This document shows, in pieces, positions 1 to 9,234 of a stretch of DNA of 64,000 bases (the first letter of the stretch is position 1; each line of letters starts with the position of its first letter). The translations under genes and the position numbers were made by a program. Below the pieces are notes generated by a model. That model had not been told where the DNA came from, ran no database searches, and saw only the letters and a program-made list of their open reading frames with translations. This stretch comes from Neomegalonema sp. (GTDB lineage Bacteria; Pseudomonadota; Alphaproteobacteria; Rhodobacterales; Rhodobacteraceae), in NCBI GenBank assembly GCA_022760355.1, contig JALEGB010000137.1:1-64000 (forward strand), written 5' to 3'.

Positions 1-689
1 CTGACGATGCAGCAGAGGATCCCGACCGCAAGGCCCCAATGCACATCCATACCGGGCAGCGCGCCGATCTTGAGATGCGCGGCCAGCGGCGCGGTTGAGG
101 GTTTATTCAAGCTGGCCGGATCGCGCAGCGGGCCTTCGACAAGATGGTTCATCAGCGCGATGGCGATATAGGCCATCAATAGGCTGGCGATCGTCTCATT
201 GACGCCGCGGTAATGTCGAAGCGCGCCAACGGCGCCGATCCAAAGGCCGCCCGCGATCGCGCCCGCCATCATCATCAAGGGGATCGCCAGCAGGCCGGGG
301 AGCGGGCTGAGCGCAGCGGCGACCCCGCCCGCAGCGACCCCGCCCAGCACAATTGCGCCCTCGCCGCCGATGACGACCAGGCCCAGCCGGGCCGGCAGCG
401 CGACGCACAGCGCCGCAAAAAGCAGCGGCGCCGTGCGCGACAGGGTGTTTTGCCAAGAAAACCATGTGCCGAAACCGGCTTTATAGACCAGCGCGTAGAA
501 CTCCGACGGCGATTTGCCTTGAGTGGCGAGAAAAGCGCCGAAAGCCAACAATCCAAGGGCGAGCGCCCCGAGCGGTATGGCGATCGCCTCCGATCGCCGG
601 GCGAGCCCGGCGAGGAAGCCGTCGACGGCGATGAACCGCCGCGCGCCGTGCTGTTTTTCGGCTAAGTTTTCCCGATCGGCGATCGCCAT
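1..689 (-). CDS. ABC transporter permease, BMP-associated (partial)
   Basis: Inner-membrane permease of an importer of the nucleoside/riboflavin (BMP) class. The ORF track shows only shadows here, but the minus strand is open from the ATG at 689 to the window edge. It reads as a short basic N-terminus followed by hydrophobic segments (for example LGALALGLLAFGAFLA, then LLFAALCVALPARLGLVVIGGEGAIVLGG). The GGEGAIVLGG stretch resembles the EAA-like region of branched-chain/nucleoside-type permeases (BPD_transp_2 family). It begins 10 bp after the stop of the BMP binding-protein gene, so the two are one operon. The C-terminus lies outside the window. Confidence 0.82.
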   Translation of the reverse strand, partial: MAIADRENLAEKQHGARRFIAVDGFLAGLARRSEAIAIPLGALALGLLAFGAFLATQGKSPSEFYALVYKAGFGTWFSWQNTLSRTAPLLFAALCVALPARLGLVVIGGEGAIVLGGVAAGGVAAALSPLPGLLAIPLMMMAGAIAGGLWIGAVGALRHYRGVNETIASLLMAYIAIALMNHLVEGPLRDPASLNKPSTAPLAAHLKIGALPGMDVHWGLAVGILCCIV

Positions 690-699
690 GAGCCGGTCC

Positions 700-1821
700 T
701 TACGAAGTCGAGCCGATGACGCCTTCGACGAGATAGTCCATGCTCTCCAGCTTCACGTCGGTTTCCGCGAACGCTTCGCCAGCCTTGGCGATGACATTGC
801 CCTTATTGTCCTTCATCGGGCCTTTGATCACGGCGAACCCGCCTTTCAGGATGTCGGCTTTGGTCGCTTCAAACTGCTTGCGCGCCGCGTCCGACACGCC
901 AGGGCCGAGCGGCGACATTTTGATGAAGCCCTCCGCCAGACCGCCGCGGACAAAGTTGTCAATCGGCTTGCCGGCCATGGTCGCCTTGACCATGCCCTCA
1001 TAGACGGAAGCCCAATTCCATTCCGCGCCCGTCAGGTATTTTTCTGGCGCAAGCGGCGACTGGTTGGCGTGATAGCCGTTGAGGAACATGCCTCGGCTTT
1101 TGCCGGTCTCCATCACCACTTTCGGACCGTCGACGTGGCAGGTGACGACATCGCACCCTGCATCGGCCAGGGCGTTCGTCGCTTCCGCTTCCTTGACGGC
1201 GAGGGACCACTCGCCGGTGAAGATCACCTGGCAGGTAATGGAGGGATCAACCGAGCGCGCGCCGAGCAGGTATGAGTTGATGTTGAGCAGAACCTGCGGG
1301 ATCGGCTTCGCCGCAACGAAACCGATTTTCTTCGACTTGGTCGCATGGCCGGCGGTGACGCCGTTCAGATACTGGCCCATGCCGATATAGCCGAAGTAAC
1401 TACCCACATTGGTCGGGTGCTTGTCGGCGCTCCACAGCCCGCCGCAATGCTCGAAACGCAGCTTGGGGTATTTCGGCGCGAGCTTCAGAATGTGGGGATC
1501 GAAATAGCCGAAGGACGTGGGGAACAGCAGCGTGGCGCCGTCGAAATTGATCATCGACTCCATCGATTTCTGCACTGCGACCGTCTCCGGAACATTCTCC
1601 TCTTCGACGACGGTGACCCCGTCCATCGCTTTGACGGCAGCTGCGCCTTCGGCATGCGCCTGGTTGTAGCCATAGTCGTCCTTTGGCCCGACATAGATGA
1701 AGCCAACGGTCAGCTTGCCGGCCGCTGCGGCGCTGGGCGCGTAGCCGCCGAGTGTTGCGGCGCCGGCCAGGGCGACGCCGCTTTTCAGAAGGCTGCGGCG
1801 TGAGAAGGTCGAGGATGACAT
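700..1821 (-). CDS. BMP family ABC transporter substrate-binding protein
   Basis: Periplasmic binding protein, 373 aa, of the BMP/Med/PnrA family, which binds nucleosides or related ligands such as riboflavin for an ABC importer. The N-terminus carries a Tat signal (SRRSLLKSG at about residues 8-16, then a hydrophobic stretch and an AAAAG cleavage region). The mature part starts KLTVGFIYVGPKDDYGYNQAH, with the family's glycine/tyrosine-rich opening. Full length for the family. A good AGGAG lies about nine bases upstream of the ATG. The next gene is the permease; the ATPase is presumably further left. The ligand cannot be read from the sequence. Confidence 0.9.
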   Translation of the reverse strand: MSSSTFSRRSLLKSGVALAGAATLGGYAPSAAAAGKLTVGFIYVGPKDDYGYNQAHAEGAAAVKAMDGVTVVEEENVPETVAVQKSMESMINFDGATLLFPTSFGYFDPHILKLAPKYPKLRFEHCGGLWSADKHPTNVGSYFGYIGMGQYLNGVTAGHATKSKKIGFVAAKPIPQVLLNINSYLLGARSVDPSITCQVIFTGEWSLAVKEAEATNALADAGCDVVTCHVDGPKVVMETGKSRGMFLNGYHANQSPLAPEKYLTGAEWNWASVYEGMVKATMAGKPIDNFVRGGLAEGFIKMSPLGPGVSDAARKQFEATKADILKGGFAVIKGPMKDNKGNVIAKAGEAFAETDVKLESMDYLVEGVIGSTS

Positions 1822-2002
1822 CGGTTCGGCTCTCCTAATTCGCAGGAGCCCAAAACGGCGCGTCGGCGCGGGTCGCCGAAGGCGGTCAACCGGATCGGGC
1901 GGTGAGTGCGAACCCAGATTGCGAGCTGAGGCTGATGCTGTCTTCTGCTATGTTTGCGACGGACCGTTGCGTTTTTTGCAGCGCTGGCGGCCGCGCGCGC
2001 CG

Positions 2003-3754
2003 CTACTCAAGCAGACTGCGCGCGACCCGAAAACCGACCGAGCTGGATTTTGACGTCCGCGCGAGCCCTGCGCGCCAGGCGCTGCGAATGTTGCCCGGAA
2101 AGGAGGTCCAGCCGCCGCCACGGATAATCGCCGCCTTTGGCCGGTCACAGCCGCCGAGCCGGGCGCCGCCATCTGTTGGGGCGCCCTTATGGCTGCTGTG
2201 GGCGCAGTCTGCGACCCATTCATTGACGTTGCCGATCATGTCGAACAGGCCCCAGCCGTTTGGCTTCAGGGAGGCGACGGGCCCGGTGTGCGCGAAGCCG
2301 TCCGCGCAATCGAGGAAGATCCATTTCGAGTAGCGCGCATGGGCGGTTTCGTCCGACACGTTCGCATAGGGGCAGCCTGCCGGGGCCGGATGCCCCCAAG
2401 GGTAGCGCGTTGTCGTCCCCGCCCGCGCGGCGTACTCCCATTCCGCTTCGGTCGGCAGCCGATACTGCGCGCCGGTGCTGCGGGAGAGCCACGCGGCGTA
2501 GGCCTGGGCGTCGCGCCACGAGATGCAGGTGACGGGATGAGCGTCCGTTTGCGCGAAGCCCGGAGAGTCCCATGTCGCCGTCGGGCTTTCGCGATGCGAT
2601 CCGTCGACGACAATCCAGCACCCTGGACCGGTTTTGCGCTTGGTCGCCGCGACAAAACGCCGATATTGCCCGACCGTGATTTCCGTGCGCCCGATTGCGA
2701 AGCTCTTCAACCGAACGCGATGCTGAGGCTCCTCACGCCGGCGTTTGAGCGTCTCGGTCTTTGGCGCGCCCATCAGATACGCGCCGCCGGCGATCGCGAC
2801 CATCTCCGGGCATCCTGCGCATTCCGTCGCGCCGGCGCGGCCAGCTGCGCGCAGGCGCGCTTCGAACGTCGCCCCAGCGTCTGGGCGCGGCGCAGGCGGC
2901 GGCGCAGCAGGCTCCGCTAGGGGGGCTGATGTCGCGGCGCCGGCCAGATAGTAGTTGCGCGCCCCGCGCTGGCTCTGATGATCCGGCGCCTGGCTGCGGC
3001 GCGTCGCCGTCAGCACGGCCGAGCGCACCCGACGGAAGGCTTCGTCAATCTCAATCCCCGGCGTCGGCAAGATTTTGAGCAAAGCGGCGGTGTAGGGGCT
3101 GTTGCGCGCGCGCCCGTCCTCCGCCGTTTTGCCGGCCGCGGTGGCGTAGGCGATCAGCGCGTCGCGGGTCTCGGCCGCCTTTGGAAAACGGGCCAACCCG
3201 CGCTCCAGCCCGGCGGAGCGCGCAAGCCGCGGCTCGCCGCCGGCCAGATAGGACACCATCCCGCTATCCCGGCAGGCGTCGAGGATCACCAGCCGAAGGC
3301 CCGCCACCCCCCGCAGATGGCTCATCAACTCAGAGACGGAGACCGCGTCGCGCCGCAGGTCGGACAGCGCCCGTGGATCCGCGTCGACGCCGAACAGATA
3401 GCTTTCCCCTTGCGACTGAATGGCGTGGCCGGCGAAAAACACCGCGGCGATTTCAACCCGTTTTTTGCGCAGCGCCGCGCGAAACCGGCGCAGCTGCGCC
3501 ACCATGTCTCGGGTGGAAAGATCGAGATGCAACGTCGTCTCGAAGCCGAGGCCTCTGAGCGTGCGGGCGATGTCCGTCGCGTCATTGGTCGGGTTGGGCA
3601 GGCGCGGGAGATGCGCGCTCTCATAGGCGCCGTTGCCGATTACAATCGCTAATCGCGCCGGCTTTTCCGCGCGCGCCGGCGCGACCCATAGAGCAAGCAG
3701 CGCTGCTGTGAGGGCGACCCCCGCCCAACACCATAACTTCACCTCGGTGCGCAT
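2003..3754 (-). CDS. Exported caspase-like peptidase fused to FGE/sulfatase-modifying-factor domain
   Basis: Two-domain protein of about 583 aa. After a signal/anchor segment (LWCWAGVALTAALLALWVAP) comes a C14 caspase/metacaspase-like domain. It starts RLAIVIGNGAYES, with the catalytic His in FFAGHAIQ (about residue 115) and the catalytic Cys in LDACRDSG (about 163). A proline-rich linker leads to a C-terminal formylglycine-generating-enzyme-type domain (MVAIAGGAYLMGAP, RLPTEAEWEYAARAG, GNVNEWVADC, RGGGWTSF). The ATG at 3754 is chosen because AAGGAGG stands five bases upstream; the longer ORF start does not fit. It is divergent from the four-gene unit at 3.9-7.4 kb. In other bacteria the FGE-like part often serves as a binding or regulatory domain. 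Substrate unknown. Confidence 0.88.
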   Translation of the reverse strand: MRTEVKLWCWAGVALTAALLALWVAPARAEKPARLAIVIGNGAYESAHLPRLPNPTNDATDIARTLRGLGFETTLHLDLSTRDMVAQLRRFRAALRKKRVEIAAVFFAGHAIQSQGESYLFGVDADPRALSDLRRDAVSVSELMSHLRGVAGLRLVILDACRDSGMVSYLAGGEPRLARSAGLERGLARFPKAAETRDALIAYATAAGKTAEDGRARNSPYTAALLKILPTPGIEIDEAFRRVRSAVLTATRRSQAPDHQSQRGARNYYLAGAATSAPLAEPAAPPPAPRPDAGATFEARLRAAGRAGATECAGCPEMVAIAGGAYLMGAPKTETLKRRREEPQHRVRLKSFAIGRTEITVGQYRRFVAATKRKTGPGCWIVVDGSHRESPTATWDSPGFAQTDAHPVTCISWRDAQAYAAWLSRSTGAQYRLPTEAEWEYAARAGTTTRYPWGHPAPAGCPYANVSDETAHARYSKWIFLDCADGFAHTGPVASLKPNGWGLFDMIGNVNEWVADCAHSSHKGAPTDGGARLGGCDRPKAAIIRGGGWTSFPGNIRSAWRAGLARTSKSSSVGFRVARSLLE

Positions 3755-3875
3755 CATCGCCTCCTTCCCGACCATCGAATCTAGTCTTTACTCTATCGGT
3801 CTGTGCGGCGGAGAGTGCTGAATTACGAAGGGCGGGGCGATGCGGAGCCGCGCCCGCAATTGGAGGGGAAGTGGA

Positions 3876-5081
3876 ATGCCAAATCCGCTTGCGATGCCGT
3901 TCGCGCAGCATATCGCGCATCTGCTCAATAAGCGTGACGATGATGGATTGGTGCGGATCAACCCTTGGCGGCTGTTTCTTAGGCTGGAGCAAACGCTGCT
4001 CCGGGGGCGCGGCGGGGGCTATGTGTTGAAGCTCGTCGGCCTGCGGACCATGGGGCTGAACCCAGATCGCATGAGCGATCGGGAAGACGGCGTCGCCCGG
4101 TGGTTCGACGCGGTCATGGAGCGGCCGCTGGAGATCCATTCCTCGCGCGACCGGCATAAGGCGCATGATCTGCTGGAGGCGCTCGTCCGGCGCAGTCCCG
4201 AATTTGGGCCGGCGCGATTGGAGCGGCGCCCGAGCGACTCCGCGGCCGCCGCGCAGGGCCCGGCGCAAGGGCTGTATGCGCGGCTGGCCCAGTTTGAGAA
4301 GCGCGCGCCCGATCCCGCGGTGGGACGGCGCGGCGCGGCGCTGCGGCGAGAGCAGGGCCCCTTGATGCTGATCATCGGCGACGCCGCCGCCCCGACGCCC
4401 GAGACGCTGTCGGTTTGGTCGGCGCTGAGCCTCATTCCCAGCGTGATGCGCCCGCTGGAAGGCGACGAAGCGTTGGCTTTTTCCTATTTGATGATCCAAC
4501 TTATTGAGACGGCGGATGAGCGATGGAATTCGATTCGCCGTCTGGGGCTCTCGCCCCCGGAATGGATTGAGGATCTCTCGATCAATCGCGCCCGCGATGT
4601 CGGCATACTCATGAGCGCCGCCGGCCCGAGGCCGGACCAAGACGCTCTGGCGGCGGCGTGGCGACGCGTTCCGGTGCCGGGGTTTGACGATCTCGACGCC
4701 TTCTTCGCGTCCGACATCGGCCGGGCGATGTGCGCGCCAGTCGGCGGCGGGCCGCGGTTTGAACCGCTTGACGAAGCGCCGGAGCCCCGTGCGCCGATCG
4801 CGGACAAGCAGGCGACGAAGGAAGAGATGTTGGACGCGATCGAGCTCTTTCGTGCGCGGGGCCGCATCGATCCGTTTGACCTCGATCTCCTCGCCGCTGT
4901 CGCGGAGGGGGCGAACCTGACGGCGCTTTGGCGTCGGCCGAACATTCGGGCGCGTTTCGACAACAAGGCGGCGTTCGTCGCGCATACCGACAAGGTGAGT
5001 CAGGCGCTGATCCGCGAGGTGCGAGAGATCGAAGCGGAGCGCGCCTTGTCTGCTGAGGGGGAGGTGAGAGAGGTCACATGA
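3876..5081 (+). CDS. Conserved hypothetical protein, caspase-linked operon gene 1
   Basis: I do not recognise this 401-aa protein. It is soluble, with no signal peptide or clear membrane segment, and is mostly helical in character. It opens with a compact region (NPWRLFLRLEQTLLRG), then a low-complexity Arg/Ala-rich stretch, and ends in an acidic helical tail (REVREIEAERALSAEGEV). The ATG at 3876 has GGAGGGGAA eight bases upstream and is preferred to the ORF-track start at 3840. It overlaps the next gene by an ATGA. It is the first gene of a unit divergent from the caspase-FGE gene, only 121 bp away. Confidence 0.7.
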   Translation: MPNPLAMPFAQHIAHLLNKRDDDGLVRINPWRLFLRLEQTLLRGRGGGYVLKLVGLRTMGLNPDRMSDREDGVARWFDAVMERPLEIHSSRDRHKAHDLLEALVRRSPEFGPARLERRPSDSAAAAQGPAQGLYARLAQFEKRAPDPAVGRRGAALRREQGPLMLIIGDAAAPTPETLSVWSALSLIPSVMRPLEGDEALAFSYLMIQLIETADERWNSIRRLGLSPPEWIEDLSINRARDVGILMSAAGPRPDQDALAAAWRRVPVPGFDDLDAFFASDIGRAMCAPVGGGPRFEPLDEAPEPRAPIADKQATKEEMLDAIELFRARGRIDPFDLDLLAAVAEGANLTALWRRPNIRARFDNKAAFVAHTDKVSQALIREVREIEAERALSAEGEVREVT

Positions 5082-5539
5082 GTACGCCAACGGATGATAG
5101 TGACGCGCGCGATGCGCTCAGACGGGCGAGCGACGCCCTTCGCATTAGGCTTGCGCGCCTGGGCGATGAGCTCAGCGACGAACCGGGCGAGGCTGAGCCA
5201 GCGCCGATCGTGACCCGGATCAAGTTCGCTTCTCTGGCTGCTGATATCGGCCAAGTGCGGGAGCTTCCTGAAAAGAGGGTTAATCCGGGCGACCCCGCCA
5301 TCGAAGTGCGCTTCGCAAAATCGTTCGACGGCGTGACGGTGGATCTGCAGGCGCTGGGGCTGCCGGCGTTGCGGCGCCTCGGTGGGCGCAAGGCGCGATT
5401 TATCAGCGCCGATATGTCGGTCGATTACGCGTTTCGGTTTGATCCGCGCGGCCGAGCCCGGCTGTTGCTGTCCGCAAACACCGCCGTCGTTGGGAGCCTG
5501 GCTGACGGGTTTCATATCGATTTCGTTGAGGCCCCATGA
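5078..5539 (+). CDS. Hypothetical protein, caspase-linked operon gene 2
   Basis: Unrecognised 153-aa protein. The first third is charged and probably coiled (RRASDALRIRLARLGDEL). The rest looks like a compact beta-rich domain (VTRIKFASLAADIGQVREL, ISADMSVDYAFRFD, GFHIDFVEAP). No signal peptide or membrane segment. It overlaps both neighbours by ATGA, so translation of the three genes is coupled and they probably act together. No catalytic motif is visible. It could be an adaptor. Confidence 0.65.
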   Translation: MSTPTDDSDARDALRRASDALRIRLARLGDELSDEPGEAEPAPIVTRIKFASLAADIGQVRELPEKRVNPGDPAIEVRFAKSFDGVTVDLQALGLPALRRLGGRKARFISADMSVDYAFRFDPRGRARLLLSANTAVVGSLADGFHIDFVEAP

Positions 5540-6888
5540 GCGCGGTCGAGCCGTCGCCGATCGCGCTGGTTTTGCTGGCGGGAGACGGTGGGCGTGTCGG
5601 CGTTGTCGAAGCTGGGCCGCCCCGCGGAGACAAGCGTTCTGAGGCTGTTGATCCGGCGCTGCAGGATCTGCTCGATTGCGGACTCTATTCGGCGGGGAGG
5701 GTCGCGCGCGCAGCGGCGCGGCGCTTGGCGGCGCTGTCAATGGCGAAAGGGCGTCTGCTGCGTCCTGCGCCGGTCGATACCGTGTTGACGCCTGCGGTCG
5801 ATAAAGAATTCGACGGGCTGGATGAGGCCAACAGCGCCAGCGCCGAACTTGGCCTCGCCCTGGCGATCCTCATGCGTCAACATCGATGTCGGCGCCAGGT
5901 GGTTGCGGCGACGGGCGCGCTGTCCGAAGGCGGGCCAAGCGACGCCGATTTCGCCGCAATTCCAATCAAGGCGGTGGCGGGTGTCGATGAAAAGCTCGCC
6001 GCGCTCGGGCGTTTCTTAGAGGAGCATCGCGGCGGGCCTTGGTCCGACGGGTTGGTCTTGGCGACTCCTGCGCTCTCGATGGATGGGCGGCCGTTCTTGG
6101 AGGCCCATGCCGGGGCTGTCGCCTCACTCGAGGCTGCGGCGAAGGCCGTCGGATCATCTGTTGTCGTCGCGCCGGCGCGGTCGCTGAATGAGGCGGTTAA
6201 GCGTCTGGGGCCGCGGCCGGCTTCGCATCCCAAGGAGTGGTTGGCGCGGTTGGGGCTGGGCTTTGGCGTCCTTTGCGGCGCGATGGCGCTGACGGTGGCG
6301 ATATGGCTGTCACAGCCGACCGATCTTCGATTTGGCGCGCTGAAGGGCCCTGGCGGCGCTGAGGCGACGACGCCATTGCGAACCGCATATAACCATTTGG
6401 ACGGCGATGGCGCAGCGTTGCCCGAATGTCGAGGGCGCGATGGCGTGCTGCGGGTCGGCTGGGGCGAAGAGTTGACGGTTCTGGCGGAAATCGGTCCGAC
6501 GACCGCGCCGGCTCAGGCCTATGAGGGGATAATCGTCGGGGTGACCGAGGATGGCGACGCCAAGCTGTATCCGGCGGCGCTGTTGCCGCCCGAGGGGAGG
6601 TTGGCGCGCGGTGGCGACGGGGTGGTGCGCTTCGGCGGTCGGATCCCGATCACCCCGCCGCCGCGCGGGGATGGCGATCGCCAGCTCAAGTTATTCGTGC
6701 TCGCCCGTAAATTGCGGCGGTACGATTATAAACAGATCGAAGCAGAGCTGCGCGATGCGATGGCCGCGGCGCCGAAGGACGGCCGGCTCAACGCCGCCAG
6801 CCGCGTTATCGCAGATGTGAGCGGCGCGTCGCTAGAAGCCGTGATTGTCGCCACGCCAAGGGTCGAAGGTTGCGTCATGGTGCGCTAA
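5536..6888 (+). CDS. Hypothetical single-pass membrane protein, caspase-linked operon gene 3
   Basis: Unrecognised 450-aa protein. The N-terminal half (about 1-230) is soluble and contains a possible von Willebrand- or actin-like Rossmann opening (PIALVLLAGDGGRVGVVEAG), but no motif I can confirm. One membrane segment follows at about 240-260 (GFGVLCGAMALTVAIWLS). The C-terminal domain, probably periplasmic, contains LTVLAEIGPT and VTEDGDAKLYPAALLPPEG. That part vaguely resembles domains found beside bacterial caspases (DUF4384-like), which is only a guess. The layout suggests a protein connecting the cytoplasmic partners (genes 1 and 2) to the exported caspase-FGE protein. Starts in an ATGA overlap. 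Confidence 0.65.
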   Translation: MSAVEPSPIALVLLAGDGGRVGVVEAGPPRGDKRSEAVDPALQDLLDCGLYSAGRVARAAARRLAALSMAKGRLLRPAPVDTVLTPAVDKEFDGLDEANSASAELGLALAILMRQHRCRRQVVAATGALSEGGPSDADFAAIPIKAVAGVDEKLAALGRFLEEHRGGPWSDGLVLATPALSMDGRPFLEAHAGAVASLEAAAKAVGSSVVVAPARSLNEAVKRLGPRPASHPKEWLARLGLGFGVLCGAMALTVAIWLSQPTDLRFGALKGPGGAEATTPLRTAYNHLDGDGAALPECRGRDGVLRVGWGEELTVLAEIGPTTAPAQAYEGIIVGVTEDGDAKLYPAALLPPEGRLARGGDGVVRFGGRIPITPPPRGDGDRQLKLFVLARKLRRYDYKQIEAELRDAMAAAPKDGRLNAASRVIADVSGASLEAVIVATPRVEGCVMVR

Positions 6889-6968
6889 GCTCCCCGCCCA
6901 GGTCGGAACTCTGTCGCCAGCGCCCTTCGCTCGCGGGCGGTTCGCGGCTTGGCGATAGGGAGGCGCGA

Positions 6969-7442
6969 ATGAAGGGATGGCGGGTCGCGATTGCGGCTGG
7001 TGTGGCGTTGGCGGCGTTGGGCGCGCCGGCGACGGCCTGCGGGTGGCGTTTGATCATCAAGGCTGATGGCGAGAAAAAGGTGCATGCGTTGCGGGCGATC
7101 ACGGCGATCACGGTGCCCAGCGGCGGCCGTTTGTTTGCCCGGCCGCCGCGAGCGGCGTTCCTCTTGGCCGCGCTCGAGGCCGCCGACGCGCCGCGAAAAC
7201 TGAAGGTGTTGCCGATCGGCGCGTCCCTTTCCGGCCGGGACGTGGCGCCAGGCGGGCGGTTGCACTTGGTCAGCAGCGGCGTTGCGCTCGACATCAGCCC
7301 GCGCGAGATCCGCTTGGCGGAGGGGCAAGCGCTTGAAAGCTGGTTCTTCGCCGGCAGTCGACAGTTCGGCGAAGCGCCGCGACGGCCCAAACTCAGCGCG
7401 AAGAAGACGGTGCGGGTTTGCGTCGTCGAATTTAGAGGATAG
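6969..7442 (+). CDS. Small exported hypothetical protein, caspase-linked operon gene 4
   Basis: Unrecognised protein of 157 aa. It has a clear signal peptide (MKGWRVAIAAGVALAALGAP) and a cleavage-like AxA shortly before a Cys. The mature part is beta-rich and basic. The ATG at 6969 has GGGAGG five bases upstream and is preferred to the ORF-track start at 6870. It follows gene 3 after 80 bp in the same direction, so it is probably in the same operon, and its product would meet the caspase-FGE protein in the periplasm. Confidence 0.62.
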   Translation: MKGWRVAIAAGVALAALGAPATACGWRLIIKADGEKKVHALRAITAITVPSGGRLFARPPRAAFLLAALEAADAPRKLKVLPIGASLSGRDVAPGGRLHLVSSGVALDISPREIRLAEGQALESWFFAGSRQFGEAPRRPKLSAKKTVRVCVVEFRG

Positions 7443-7503
7443 TGCGGAACGCGGGGGATACTGCAGCGGGCCTGGGGAAGAGGGCCCTTCTTGCGAGATC
7501 GCC

Positions 7504-9234
7504 ATGGCCGCCTTGCGCGCATTGAGAAAAAGCTGGTTCCTTTGGGCGTTCGCCGCCGCTGCAACGACGGTGGCGACCTTCCTGATCTCATATGCATCCT
7601 ACGAAGCGCGAGAGCTGGAGCGGGCGGCCGCCCGCGCCGCGCTGTACCGAAGCACGCTGGTCAGCGCCCTGCGGCAGGTGCAGCATTTGCCACAGATTTT
7701 GGCCAGCGACCCAACGATCATCGGGCTTGCGGAGCGCTCGGATGTGGATGCTCTGAACCGGCGGTTCGCCGACATTGTCGCCGCTTCAGATATCGATGCG
7801 CTCTATCTGATGGATACGCGCGGGCTGACATTGGCGGCGTCGAACTATGCGACGCCGCAAAGCTTTGTCGGACGAAACTATGTGTTCCGCCCCTACTTTC
7901 GTACGGCGCTCGCTGGCGGGCGAGGCGAGTATTATGCGGTCGGAGCGACGACCAAGCGCCCCGGATATTTTATCGCCAACGCCCTGCGCGATCGGAAGGG
8001 CGTCGTGCTGGGGGTTCTGGCCGTCAAAGTGGATCTCCATCCGTTGCAAGCGGCGTGGCGCGCCGGTGGCGAGAGCGTGCTGGTCGCGAATGGGGATGGG
8101 GTGATCATTCTTTCCTCGGATCCGGCCCAGATTTACAGGACGCTCGAGCCCATCGCGGCCGCGCGCCTTGGCGTCATTCGGGCGGCGCGCCAATTTCTCG
8201 ATCAGCCGCTGTCCCGGTTAGCATGGCGCCGCACTGGCGCAAATCGCTGGCGGATGAATGGCTTGGACTATCTGCATGCGCAGGTTGACATTGGACGTCT
8301 CGGCTGGCGGCTGCACTATCTGCTCGATGACAGCCGCGCCGCGCAGAGCGCGGCGCTGACGGCGATCGCCGGCGCGATCGTATTTACAGCCCTGCTTCTC
8401 ATCGCTGCGTTATGGCGTTCGGCGCGCTTGAAGCGCGCTCTATCCTCATCGCAGCAGCATCGGCGGGCGCTGCGCCGGACCAATCTGGCGTTGGAGCAGG
8501 CGCAAAAGGAGCTGGCGCGCGCTACGAAAATGGCGGCGTTGGGGCAGCTGGCGGCCGCTGTCACCCACGAGTTGGGGCAGCCGATTTCGGCGATGCGCAA
8601 TTACTTGGCGGCGGCGGAGATGACGCGCGATCCTGGCGCGCAGCAAGCGGCGATCGCGCATCTCACCAGCATTGCGCAGCGGATGGAGCGTATTACCCGG
8701 CAGTTGAAACAGTTCGCGGATCCCGCCCCCTCCCGATCGGACCTTGTCGGACTTGATGAGGTGGTCGAAGGCGCCAAGCTGCTGCTCGCTCATGATCTGG
8801 CGGCGGGCGGCGTCGCGCTCCGCATTGAGAGCGCGCCCCAGCGCGTGCATGTGCAAGGGGATCGGACGCGGCTGGAGCAGGCGCTCGTAAACCTGATGCG
8901 AAACGCGATCGCCGCGATGGAGGAGAGCGAGGATAAACACATTACCCTCTCCATCGGGGTGGAGGGCGAATGGGCGATCTTAAGCGTGACGGATACGGGA
9001 CTTGGGCTCGGGGAAAAGAGCCTGGAGGAACTCCAGGAGCCCTTTCACACCACTCAGCCATCCGGCAAAGGGATGGGGCTGGGACTGGCGATCACGGCGG
9101 CGATCATGCGTGAGCATGGGGGCGAGCTGAGCGCCTATACCACGCGCGGCGGGGGCGCGTGCTTCTCGCTGCGTATCAAGCAGATGTGCGCAAGCACGCC
9201 AGGCGATGCGCCCATCCATGAGGCTGCGCAATGA
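7504..9234 (+). CDS. dctB: C4-dicarboxylate sensor histidine kinase DctB
   Basis: Inner-membrane sensor kinase, 576 aa. An N-terminal membrane segment (about 10-30) is followed by a periplasmic double-Cache sensor region (PSFVGRNYVFRPYF-type motif; GVLAVKVDL), a second membrane segment near 280-300 and a short coiled coil. Then come the HisKA box (AAVTHELGQPISAMRNY, His of HELGQP) and a HATPase with N box (NLMRNAIAAM), DTGLGL and GKGMGLGLAI. This is the DctB layout. The ORF-track start at 7282 lies inside the preceding gene; ATG 7504 leads directly into the first membrane segment. It overlaps dctD by ATGA. It probably senses succinate, malate or fumarate for the dctPQM transporter downstream. 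Confidence 0.93.
   Translation: MAALRALRKSWFLWAFAAAATTVATFLISYASYEARELERAAARAALYRSTLVSALRQVQHLPQILASDPTIIGLAERSDVDALNRRFADIVAASDIDALYLMDTRGLTLAASNYATPQSFVGRNYVFRPYFRTALAGGRGEYYAVGATTKRPGYFIANALRDRKGVVLGVLAVKVDLHPLQAAWRAGGESVLVANGDGVIILSSDPAQIYRTLEPIAAARLGVIRAARQFLDQPLSRLAWRRTGANRWRMNGLDYLHAQVDIGRLGWRLHYLLDDSRAAQSAALTAIAGAIVFTALLLIAALWRSARLKRALSSSQQHRRALRRTNLALEQAQKELARATKMAALGQLAAAVTHELGQPISAMRNYLAAAEMTRDPGAQQAAIAHLTSIAQRMERITRQLKQFADPAPSRSDLVGLDEVVEGAKLLLAHDLAAGGVALRIESAPQRVHVQGDRTRLEQALVNLMRNAIAAMEESEDKHITLSIGVEGEWAILSVTDTGLGLGEKSLEELQEPFHTTQPSGKGMGLGLAITAAIMREHGGELSAYTTRGGGACFSLRIKQMCASTPGDAPIHEAAQ

Noticed and set aside
523-1275. 250-aa plus-strand ORF
   Set aside because: Shadow of the BMP protein and permease genes on the opposite strand.
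3621-5090. 489-aa minus-strand ORF
   Set aside because: Antisense to the operon gene at 3876-5081. The translation is Arg/Pro/His-rich with no domain; the plus frame has a good ribosome-binding site and ATGA coupling.
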